This document shows positions 8,248 to 15,385 of a stretch of 52,443 bases of DNA, piece after piece; position 1 is the stretch's first letter, and the number at the start of each line of letters is the position of its first letter. The notes below the pieces were generated by a model, which was not told the DNA's origin, searched no databases, and worked only from the letters and a program-made list of their open reading frames with translations. The position numbers and the translations under genes were made by a program. The stretch is from DASSUC01 sp035649895 (lineage in GTDB: Bacteria; Actinomycetota; Actinomycetes; Mycobacteriales; Micromonosporaceae): NCBI GenBank assembly GCA_035649895.1, contig DASRIS010000146.1:1-52443 (forward strand), given 5' to 3'.

Positions 8248-8916
8248 ATGCCAGCCACAACCGCGCTCACCCGCCAGGACTACGTCAAGCTGATGATCGA
8301 GGAGTCGGCCGACCTCGCCGGCTTCCTGGAGGGGCTCGACGACAGCGACTGGGACGTGGACAGCCTGTGCACCGGTTGGAAGGTCCGCCACGTGATCAGC
8401 CACATGGCGGTCGGCCACACCATGCCGATGGGCAAGTTCCTCGCGGCGGTCCTGGCGGCCCGGGGCGTGGTGCCGCGGGCCTCGTACGGGCTCGCGGTGC
8501 GCTTCGGCGACACGCACACGCCCGAGCAGATCCTCGCCGCCTTCCGGGCGGGCACCGCCGGCCCGCCGCAGGGCCCGGCCCGCTTTGTCGCGCCGCCAGA
8601 GCTGTTCATCGACCACCTGATCCACCACCAGGACATCCGCCGGCCGCTGGGGCGTCCCCGGGATATCCCGACCCACCGCCTGGTCGCCGCCGTCGAGGCA
8701 CTGCCGCGCCTGAACGGGCAGCTCAAGCCGAAGCGGCGGGTGCGCGGCCTGACCCTGGTGGCCAAGGACATCGACCGCCGCGTCGGCGAAGGTCCCGAGG
8801 TGTACGGGCCGGCCGAGGCGCTGGTCATGTGCGCCGGTGGCCGTAGCGCGGCGCTGGACGAGCTTGACGGGCCGGGCGTGAGCACGCTCGCGGCGCGGCT
8901 GCGCGCAGAGGCCTGA
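8248..8916 (+). CDS. DinB/maleylpyruvate isomerase-like family protein
   Basis: The 222-residue protein shows the motif CTGWKVRHVISHMAVGH and a later FIDHLIHHQDIRRPLG, the pattern of the actinobacterial DinB-like, mycothiol-dependent maleylpyruvate isomerase N-terminal family (TIGR03083 type). Members form a four-helix bundle with a metal held by three histidines. Some use mycothiol as cofactor for isomerisation or conjugation; most are uncharacterised. It lies 23 bp after the carrier-protein gene in the same unit. A mycothiol-dependent tailoring or detoxification step is a reasonable guess, no more. Confidence 0.75.
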   Translation: MPATTALTRQDYVKLMIEESADLAGFLEGLDDSDWDVDSLCTGWKVRHVISHMAVGHTMPMGKFLAAVLAARGVVPRASYGLAVRFGDTHTPEQILAAFRAGTAGPPQGPARFVAPPELFIDHLIHHQDIRRPLGRPRDIPTHRLVAAVEALPRLNGQLKPKRRVRGLTLVAKDIDRRVGEGPEVYGPAEALVMCAGGRSAALDELDGPGVSTLAARLRAEA

Positions 8917-8947
8917 CCCGAACCCATACCCATTCCGGAGGCTTAAG

Positions 8948-9514
8948 ATGACGACCCCGCGCCCGCCGGCCATCCCCACGCGCTCCCTGATGCGCTTCGG
9001 GCTGGCCGGCATGGCGGTCGAGATGTTCCTCATCGGCGTGCCCGCCTCGGTCGCGCCGGAGTGGTTCTACGGCTGGTTCCCGTTCGGCCGTGGCTGGGCC
9101 GGCGCGCTCGGCGCCTACAACGAGCACTACGTGCTGGACCTCGGGTACGTCTACCTGGCGCTCGGTGTGGTGACTGCCTGGGCGACCATCCAGCTCGGCC
9201 GGGACCTGTGCCGGGCGGTCCTGATCGCCAGCATCGTGGCGAATGCACCACATGTCATATTCCATCTTTTCCACACCCACGCACTGCCGGCCGGCGACAA
9301 CATTGCCCAGGACAGCCTGCTCGGCATTACCGTGGTGATCGGTCTTGCCCTGCTGGTGCTGACGTGGACGCGACCGGAGTCGACCGAGCTGCCGACCGCC
9401 GACGTGCTGCACCGGTCGGTGCCGACCCAGCCGGCTCAGGCCGAGTCGGCAAAGGCCGAGCCGGAGCAGGGCGAGCCGGAGCGGGCAACGGTGGGCGTCG
9501 CGGGGGAGAGGTAG
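8948..9514 (+). CDS. Small integral membrane protein, four predicted helices
   Basis: The 188-residue protein has four hydrophobic segments, roughly residues 15-40, 58-80, 82-105 and 118-140, then a charged, Ala/Glu-rich tail (ESAKAEPEQGEPE). His-containing segments (NEHYV, HVIFHLFHTHA) sit near the membrane boundaries. I do not recognise the family. GGAGG precedes the ATG. Its stop overlaps the GTG of the hydrolase gene (TAGTG), implying translational coupling. Confidence 0.7.
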   Translation: MTTPRPPAIPTRSLMRFGLAGMAVEMFLIGVPASVAPEWFYGWFPFGRGWAGALGAYNEHYVLDLGYVYLALGVVTAWATIQLGRDLCRAVLIASIVANAPHVIFHLFHTHALPAGDNIAQDSLLGITVVIGLALLVLTWTRPESTELPTADVLHRSVPTQPAQAESAKAEPEQGEPERATVGVAGER

Positions 9515-10371
9515 TGGACTGGAGCACGTTGGGGGAGGGCCGGACCACCCTGTCGCTACCGGCGGGCCCCATCGCGTACCGGGAGCAGGGCGAGGGCCGA
9601 CCGATCCTGCTGCTGCACGGGCTGCTCACCGACGGTCACTTCTGGGACCGGGTCACCCCCCACCTGCACGGGGCTCGGGTGGTCATTCCGGACCTGCCGC
9701 TGGGCTCGCACCGGATGGCGATGCACCCGGACGCGGACCTGAGCCCGCCGGCCCTGGCGGGGCTGGTGGTCGACCTGATGAACGGGCTGGACCTGCGCGA
9801 CGTGGTGCTGGTCGGCGCGGACATGGGCGGGGCGGTGGCGCAGCTGGTGGCGGCGCGTTACCGCGACCGGCTGGGCGCGCTCGTGCTGTGCTCGTGCGAC
9901 GCGTTCGAGCACTTCTTCCCGCCCACCTTCTGGTACCTGCAGGCGCTGGGCCGCCTGCCCGGGGCGATCCGGGCGGCTGGGCCGTTGATGGCGCTCCCGG
10001 GGATGCACCGCCAGCCCACCGCGTACGGGCGGGTGCAGAAGCGGCCGGTCCCGGGCGAGCTGGCCCGGTACTGGCTCACCGCGGCGCAGGGCAACGCTGG
10101 CGTGCGCCGGGACCTGCACAAGGTGCTGCGCGGCGTGAGCCGCCGCCACACCAAGGCGGCAGCGGAGGAGCTGCGCAGCTTTGACCGGCCGGTGCGGCTG
10201 GTCTGGGCGGACACCCGCAAGGTGTTCCCCGTCACCGACGGCCGGCGGCTCGCTGCGATGATCCCGAACGCCACCCTCACCGTGGTGCCGGACAGCTACG
10301 CCCACCTGGCCGTCGACGCCCCGCACGCGGTCGCCACAGCGATCAACGACACTGTCGGTTCCAGGACCTGA
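9514..10371 (+). CDS. Alpha/beta hydrolase with an aspartate nucleophile (epoxide-hydrolase-like)
   Basis: The 285-residue protein has the alpha/beta-hydrolase layout: oxyanion motif LLLHGLL, nucleophile elbow GADMGG with Asp103 where esterases have Ser, a late acidic residue in VWADTRKVFP, and catalytic His264 in SYAHLA. An Asp nucleophile is the hallmark of epoxide hydrolases and haloalkane dehalogenases and argues against simple ester cleavage. In a cluster rich in halogenase-like and oxygenating flavoproteins, an epoxide or alkyl-halide substrate is credible. GTG 9514 overlaps the preceding stop. It is the last gene of unit 1; the next shared promoter follows 19 bp later. Confidence 0.85.
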   Translation: MDWSTLGEGRTTLSLPAGPIAYREQGEGRPILLLHGLLTDGHFWDRVTPHLHGARVVIPDLPLGSHRMAMHPDADLSPPALAGLVVDLMNGLDLRDVVLVGADMGGAVAQLVAARYRDRLGALVLCSCDAFEHFFPPTFWYLQALGRLPGAIRAAGPLMALPGMHRQPTAYGRVQKRPVPGELARYWLTAAQGNAGVRRDLHKVLRGVSRRHTKAAAEELRSFDRPVRLVWADTRKVFPVTDGRRLAAMIPNATLTVVPDSYAHLAVDAPHAVATAINDTVGSRT

Positions 10372-10389
10372 GCAGGGCCTATACGCGCC

Positions 10390-10449
10390 TTGACGGCTTG
10401 GGTCGGGTCACTATAATTCACCGCGACCTGATCTCATCGAAAGAGGAAG
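10390..10449 (+). promoter_or_regulatory. Cluster promoter/operator element, copy B
   Basis: TTGACG (10390-10395), 16-bp spacer, TATAAT (10412-10417), then 16-bp units beginning TCACC (10418) and TCATC (10434), the second ending GAGGAAG. It drives the long operon that starts with the aldehyde dehydrogenase. Confidence 0.8.
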
Positions 10450-10665
10450 ACCAGCTCAGGTTCATCTAAGTACATGGTGAGACGCCAGATCGTTCCCGTC
10501 TGCCCGCCGGCCTTCGACGACCCATGTCCGAAAGCCGTGTGACCGGGGGCCTCCACCACAAGCAGACGGTGTACGCACGCAGCCGAAGCCAGGACTCGAC
10601 CGAGCCCTGCGGTGCGCTGCGCGCTGACACCGGCACCAGACGGCAAGTCATACGAAGGGGACCGC
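10450..10665 (+). other. Long untranslated leader before the aldehyde dehydrogenase gene
   Basis: About 216 bases separate promoter copy B from the ATG at 10666. I found no clear hairpin, riboswitch or credible leader ORF. An additional TTCATC occurs at about 10461, resembling one half of the repeat unit. Confidence 0.4.
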
Positions 10666-12276
10666 ATGCATTCGTACGGCTCGTACATAGCGGGCGAGGA
10701 CGTGCCGGGCCAGGAGTGGGTACACACCCTGCGCGCCTCGGCAATGTTGAAGGACGTGCTGCCGAACCTGACCCTCAAGCGCGCGCTGGACCAAGGCAAG
10801 CGGCACGACGGGCAGGAGCACGACAGCGTCGTCGGCCGCTGCGCGATCGCCGACGACGAGGTGTCGCAGCGGGCCCTTCAGGCAGCGCGCAAGGCCGCGC
10901 CGGTCTGGGGCGCCATGCCGCTGGACCAGCGGTTCCGGGTCATCGACCGGTTCCATGAGGAGGTGTGGCGCCGCCGCGACGAGCTCGCCTCCGTCATGGT
11001 GGAGGAGGGCCACCCCCGGACGCTGGCCGAGTGGGAGGTCTCCTCGCTGGTGCAGGCGAGCGGGCCGGAGACGACGGCGTGGGCCAAGCAGCAGATGCTC
11101 TGGGAGCTCCACGAGGGCAACCGGCGGCTGCAGATCGTCCGCAAGCCCGACGGCGTGGTCGTGCTCGCCCCGCCGCTGAACGCGGCCACGGTCAGCTCGC
11201 TGTTCGGCGTGCCGATCATCGCGGCCGGCAACGCCCTGGTGGTCAAGGCCCCGCGCAGCTCCCCGTACGGCACCATGTGGGCCTGGCGGGAGATCGTGGC
11301 CCCGATCCTGGACGAGGTCGGTGCGCCACCCGGCGTGCTCAACGTGATCTGCGGCCACCCGAAGAAGATGATCGACCAGTGGCTGGACAGCCCACTGGTG
11401 GACGACATCTTCTTCTTCGGCAGCAGCGAGGTCGGCATCCCGCTCGGGGTGGAGGCGGTCCGCCGGGGCAAGAAGCCGATCCTCGAGCTCGCCGGCAACG
11501 ACGGGTGCATCGTGTGGCGCGACGCCGACGTCGACCGGGCGGCCGAGATGCTGACCGAGGCGTTCTACGGCTCCGGCCAGATCTGCATGGTCCCCAACTA
11601 CGTCCTGGCTCACCCGGACATCGCCGACGCCCTGCTGGACCGGCTGGTCAGCCTCGCGGCTGAGGTCCGCCCGGGCTACCCGGAGGACCCGTCGGTGCTG
11701 CTGTCGCCGGTGTTCAAGACCGACACGTACTTCTCCTTCCTGGCCCAGGCGATGGAGCGCGGGGCGAAGATGCTCATCGGCGGGCGCCGGCTCGAGGTGG
11801 ACGGCGAGCCGTCGGAGACCGGCCTGTTCATCGAGCCCACGGTGCTGCGCGTGGACGGCCTGACCGGTGCCCGGGAGGTCAACGCGGTGGCGAAGGAGAC
11901 GTTCTTCCCGCTGCTGCCGGTCGTGGTCGTCGAGCAGGACAGCGACCAGCGGCTGCTCGACACGATGATCGACTTTGTCAACTCCAACCCGTACGGCCTG
12001 CGCAACTCGCTCTGGGCGACCAGCGAGGACGTGATCGAGCAGTTCGTAGCACGGGTAACCAACGGCGGGCTGCTGAAGGTCAACGACTCGCACGTCGGCC
12101 TGCCGCCGTACCTGGCGCCCAACGGTGGCAACGGCCTGACCGGCGGCCCGTTCGGCGAGAGCAACTACCCGATGCTGCGCGCCTCGCACCTGCAGGGCGT
12201 CAGCATCGGCCACGACATCCAGCCGCGGCGCGCGGTCACCGAGGCGTACTCGGCAGCTCTGGAGGGGGCCCAGTGA
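10666..12276 (+). CDS. Aldehyde dehydrogenase superfamily protein
   Basis: The 536-residue NAD(P)-dependent dehydrogenase has catalytic Cys307 in GSGQICMVPN and general-base Glu274 in LELAGNDG. The cofactor-binding region includes VVLAPPLNAATV and FFFGSSEVG. The family oxidises aldehydes to acids or acyl thioesters, or runs in reverse as an acyl-CoA reductase. Because PKS2 ends in a thioester reductase that would release an aldehyde, this enzyme could oxidise such an aldehyde; alternatively it supplies an aldehyde for the aminotransferase encoded two genes on. ATG 10666 follows GAAGGGG at good spacing. Its stop overlaps the first GTG of the 56-bp repeat array. Confidence 0.88.
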   Translation: MHSYGSYIAGEDVPGQEWVHTLRASAMLKDVLPNLTLKRALDQGKRHDGQEHDSVVGRCAIADDEVSQRALQAARKAAPVWGAMPLDQRFRVIDRFHEEVWRRRDELASVMVEEGHPRTLAEWEVSSLVQASGPETTAWAKQQMLWELHEGNRRLQIVRKPDGVVVLAPPLNAATVSSLFGVPIIAAGNALVVKAPRSSPYGTMWAWREIVAPILDEVGAPPGVLNVICGHPKKMIDQWLDSPLVDDIFFFGSSEVGIPLGVEAVRRGKKPILELAGNDGCIVWRDADVDRAAEMLTEAFYGSGQICMVPNYVLAHPDIADALLDRLVSLAAEVRPGYPEDPSVLLSPVFKTDTYFSFLAQAMERGAKMLIGGRRLEVDGEPSETGLFIEPTVLRVDGLTGAREVNAVAKETFFPLLPVVVVEQDSDQRLLDTMIDFVNSNPYGLRNSLWATSEDVIEQFVARVTNGGLLKVNDSHVGLPPYLAPNGGNGLTGGPFGESNYPMLRASHLQGVSIGHDIQPRRAVTEAYSAALEGAQ

Positions 12277-12432
12277 GCGCGAGGAGCGAAGCCCCGCAGT
12301 CGCGAACGGAAGGTGCTGCGGTGAGCGCGAGGAGCGAGCGGAGCGAGCCCCGCAGTCGCGAACGGAGAGTGTTGCGGTGAGCGCGAGGAGCGAGCGGAGC
12401 GAGCCCCGCAGTCGCGAACGGAAGGTGTTGCA
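12273..12432 (+). repeat. Three tandem repeats with coupled mini-ORFs between two operon genes
   Basis: A unit beginning GTGAGCGCGAGGAGCGAGCG and ending in a GTGTTGCGG-like stretch is repeated three times: copy 1 at 12273-12320 (48 bp, with an 8-bp deletion), copy 2 at 12321-12376 and copy 3 at 12377-12432 (both 56 bp). In copies 2 and 3 the GTG opens a short frame (about 19 codons) whose TGA overlaps the next GTG. The true start of the acyl-CoA dehydrogenase-like gene, GTG 12433, occupies exactly the phase of a fourth copy. The array may act as a translational relay; it resembles start-site sequence common in Micromonosporaceae. Confidence 0.85.
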
Positions 12433-13563
12433 GTGAGCTTCCTGGAACTGGAGCGCGAGGCTCTCGAGCGCTTCCTGCCCGGCCTGGACAAGCAGCTGGC
12501 CGACATCCCGCTGATGGACCTCGAGCGCCGGGAGAGCCCAGGCATCGAGCTGTTCCGCAAGTCCGGCGGCACCGGGCTGGTCATCCCCACCGTCTACAAC
12601 GGCCTGGGGGCGACCGCGGTCGAGGCGGCCCGGATCACCCGGGCCCTGGCGACCCGCTCGCCGTCGCTGGCGATCGCCACCACCATGCACCAGTTCTCGG
12701 TGGCGAGCCTGGTGGCGCTGGCCAAGGCGAGCAACAACTTCGAGTGGATGCTGCTGGACGGGGTGGCCGTCGACGGCCGCCTGGTCGCCTCCGGCTTCGC
12801 CGAGGGCCGGCCCAACCAGGGCATCCTCGCCCCGACCATGAACGCCCGCCGGGACGGCAGCAACTGGCGGGTGGACGGCGTCAAGCGCCCGTGCAGCCTG
12901 TCCCGGTCGATGGACCTGATCACGGCCAGCCTCGCCCTGCCCGACGAGGACGGCAGCAGCCGGCTCGCGGTGGCGATGATCCCCGCCGCGTCGCCCGGCA
13001 TCCGCATCGAGCCGTTCTGGTCCTCGTGGGTGCTGGCCGGCGCCGAGTCGGACGCGGTGATCCTGGAGGACGTCGAGGTGCACAAGGACCTCGTGGTCTT
13101 CCTCGACAGCGGGCTCGACGGCGAGCTGGACGACCTGCAGACGATCGGCTTCGTCTGGTTCGAGCTGCTGGTCACCGCGTGCTACCTGGGCGCCGCGGCG
13201 GCCCTGGTGGAGCGGGTGCTCCAGCGCGGGCGCGGCCCGGTGGAGGAGCGCGCGGCGCTGGCCACCACGATCGAGGCGGCATCAATGATGCTCGACGGCG
13301 CGGCGCGCAACCTCGACGATGGCGACGGCGGCAACGGCGGCTTCGGCCGGGCCCTGGTGGTCCGCTTCGCGGTCGCCGACATGATCGGGGACGCGGTCCG
13401 CCGGGCCGTGGAGACGCTGGGCGGCATCGCGTTCGTGTCCTCGCCCGACGTCGCCTACTTCGCCGCGGCCACCCACGCCATCGCCTTCCATCCGCCGTCG
13501 CGGCACAGCTCCGCGCAGGCGATGGTCGACTGGTTCGCCGGCCGCCCGCTCATCCTCAGCTGA
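12433..13563 (+). CDS. Acyl-CoA dehydrogenase-like flavoprotein, catalytic base not visible
   Basis: The 376-residue protein aligns by pattern with acyl-CoA dehydrogenases: an N-terminal helical part with GLVIPTVYNGLGATAVEAA, a central beta domain (NWRVDGVKRPCS, AVILEDVEVHKD) and a C-terminal helical domain. The usual C-terminal YEGT or comparable Glu motif is absent; the end reads FHPPSRHSSAQAMVDW. It may desaturate a carrier-bound chain with a different base, act as an oxygenase-like relative, or be non-catalytic. GTG 12433 follows the repeat array in phase. It is co-transcribed with the aldehyde dehydrogenase and aminotransferase genes. Confidence 0.8.
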   Translation: MSFLELEREALERFLPGLDKQLADIPLMDLERRESPGIELFRKSGGTGLVIPTVYNGLGATAVEAARITRALATRSPSLAIATTMHQFSVASLVALAKASNNFEWMLLDGVAVDGRLVASGFAEGRPNQGILAPTMNARRDGSNWRVDGVKRPCSLSRSMDLITASLALPDEDGSSRLAVAMIPAASPGIRIEPFWSSWVLAGAESDAVILEDVEVHKDLVVFLDSGLDGELDDLQTIGFVWFELLVTACYLGAAAALVERVLQRGRGPVEERAALATTIEAASMMLDGAARNLDDGDGGNGGFGRALVVRFAVADMIGDAVRRAVETLGGIAFVSSPDVAYFAAATHAIAFHPPSRHSSAQAMVDWFAGRPLILS

Positions 13564-13582
13564 CCGACGTCAGGAGCAACTG

Positions 13583-14899
13583 GTGACCACAACTGTGCCG
13601 GACGTGCTGGCCGCGCCGCCCGCGGCGGTCGACTCCGTCGCTGTCGACGCGGCGCGTGCCATCGAGCTCTGCCGGCGGTACATGTCCAAAGGTCGGGCCA
13701 AGCTCGGCGACCTCACCGGCGGGCACGTCGAGGTGTCCTCCGAGGGCGCCTGGGTGTCCCTTGCGGACGGTTCCCGCTACCTCAACGCCGGCGGGTACGG
13801 CGTGTTCATCCACGGCGCCCGCCACCCGGCCATCGAAGAGGCCGTGATCCGGCAGATCCGTACCCACCCGCTCGCCACCCGCCTGCTGATGGAGCCGACC
13901 GCGCCGTTGGCTGCCGAGGCGCTCGTCTCGGTCGCCCCGGAGGGCCTTGCAAAGGTGCACTTCACCGGGTCGGGCGCGGAGGCCGCGGAGACGGCCATCA
14001 AGATGGCGCGTACGCATGGCAAGGTCCGCCTGGTCTCTGCCATCGGCGGCTACCACGGCAAGACCATGGGCGCGCTGTCGGTGACCGCGAAGGACCTCTA
14101 CCAGCAGCCGTTCCGCCCGCTGCTGCCGGACGTGGCGCACGTGCCGTTCGGGGATGCGGAGGCGCTCGAGAGCGAGCTGCGCAACGGCCCGGACGCCTGC
14201 GTGATCATCGAGCCGGTGCAGAGCGAGGCCGGCGTGATCGTCCCACCGGCCGGCTACGTCGCCGACGTGGCCCGCCTGTGCCGGCAGTACGGCGCGTTCT
14301 TCATCCTCGACGAGATCTTCACCGGCCTCGGCCGGGTCGGCTCGTGGTGGGCGGCGGACCGGGAGGGCGTGAGCCCGGACGTGCTGCTGGCCGGCAAGGG
14401 CCTGTCCGGCGGCATCGTGCCGGTCGCCGCGGCGGTGGCCACGGCGGACGCGTTCCGGGCCTTCGACCGCGACCCCTACCTGCACACGTCCACCTTCTCC
14501 GGCGCGCCGATCGCGATGGCAGCGGTCCGCGCGGCGATCGAGACCATCGCGCGGGAGGGCCTGGTCGAGCGCGCCGCGGCGATCGGCGCGCACCTGCTCG
14601 ACCAGGTCCGCTCCTCGGCCGAGCAGCGCTGCCCGCACCTGGTCCGCGAGGTACGCGGTGCTGGCCTGCTGATCGGCGTGGAGATGGTCGAGGCCGGGCT
14701 CGCCGGCGAGATGCTCAGCGAGCTGCTGGAGCGCAGGGTGATCGTCAACCACTCGCTCAACGCGCACGCCGTGCTGCGCCTGACCCCGCCCGCCGTGCTC
14801 ACCGCCGCCGAGACGGACCACCTGGTGACCGCGTTCGACGAGTCCTTCCGTACCTTGGCCGACCGCTACCCGACCGCTGACCGACTGGGAGACCGCTGA
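13583..14899 (+). CDS. Class III PLP-dependent aminotransferase
   Basis: The 438-residue fold type I enzyme shows the class III pattern: GSGAEAAETAIKMAR for phosphate binding, DEIFTGLGRVG with the PLP-contacting Asp, and Schiff-base Lys272 in LLAGKGLSGG. Class III enzymes commonly transfer amino groups to terminal aldehydes or ketones. In actinobacterial polyketide alkaloids such as coelimycin, a PKS terminal reductase makes an aldehyde that is aminated by such an enzyme; the reductase domain of PKS2 makes that pairing plausible here. GTG 13583 follows CAGGAGC. One base separates its stop from the next gene. Confidence 0.92.
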   Translation: MTTTVPDVLAAPPAAVDSVAVDAARAIELCRRYMSKGRAKLGDLTGGHVEVSSEGAWVSLADGSRYLNAGGYGVFIHGARHPAIEEAVIRQIRTHPLATRLLMEPTAPLAAEALVSVAPEGLAKVHFTGSGAEAAETAIKMARTHGKVRLVSAIGGYHGKTMGALSVTAKDLYQQPFRPLLPDVAHVPFGDAEALESELRNGPDACVIIEPVQSEAGVIVPPAGYVADVARLCRQYGAFFILDEIFTGLGRVGSWWAADREGVSPDVLLAGKGLSGGIVPVAAAVATADAFRAFDRDPYLHTSTFSGAPIAMAAVRAAIETIAREGLVERAAAIGAHLLDQVRSSAEQRCPHLVREVRGAGLLIGVEMVEAGLAGEMLSELLERRVIVNHSLNAHAVLRLTPPAVLTAAETDHLVTAFDESFRTLADRYPTADRLGDR

Positions 14900-14900
14900 C

Positions 14901-15383
14901 ATGCGCCACGTCGAGATCCACGCCTTCGTGCCGGACGCCCGAGCGGAGGAGGTGTTCGACAAGATCAGCGACTTCCAGCGGTACCCGGACCTGGTCGAGA
15001 TCGTCCGGTCGGTCACCGTCACCACGCGCGACGACGGCGCGCTGCTGAGCACCTGGGGAGTGCTGTTCCGCAACGGCATCCTGAGCTGGACCGAGGTGGA
15101 CTGGCTGCACCGCGACCAGCTGAAGATCGACTTCGTGCAGACCGAGGGCGACTTCGACGAGCTCTCCGGCGGCTGGGTGTTCGAGCAGCGGGAGGGCGGC
15201 GTCAGCATCGTCTTCTACAACGACTTCGACTTCGGCATCCCCAGCCTCGCCACCATCATCGAGCCGGTGGCGGAGCGGGTGCTCACCGAGACCATGCAGC
15301 TCATCATGAAGCGCCTGTTCGAGCAGGCCACCTTCCCGTCCGGGGCGCTGACCCCGTCGCTCGCCGGCTCGAGGGTTGCGTAA
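14901..15383 (+). CDS. SRPBCC (polyketide cyclase/COQ10-like) protein
   Basis: The 160-residue protein begins with a ligand-binding-fold pattern, HAFVPDARAEEVFDKISDFQ then RYPDLVEIVRSVTV, and continues with FRNGILSWTEVDW and a long C-terminal helix. This is the helix-grip fold of START/Bet v1-like proteins that includes aromatase/cyclases and COQ10 lipid chaperones. Next to PKS genes it may guide ring closure or bind a hydrophobic intermediate. Which role applies cannot be read from sequence. It is tightly packed between the aminotransferase and MMPL genes. Confidence 0.8.
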   Translation: MRHVEIHAFVPDARAEEVFDKISDFQRYPDLVEIVRSVTVTTRDDGALLSTWGVLFRNGILSWTEVDWLHRDQLKIDFVQTEGDFDELSGGWVFEQREGGVSIVFYNDFDFGIPSLATIIEPVAERVLTETMQLIMKRLFEQATFPSGALTPSLAGSRVA

Positions 15384-15385
15384 CG

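Noticed and set aside
12273..12432. The 56-bp repeats as a CRISPR array
   Set aside because: The copies are contiguous with no unique spacers and no cas genes are present.
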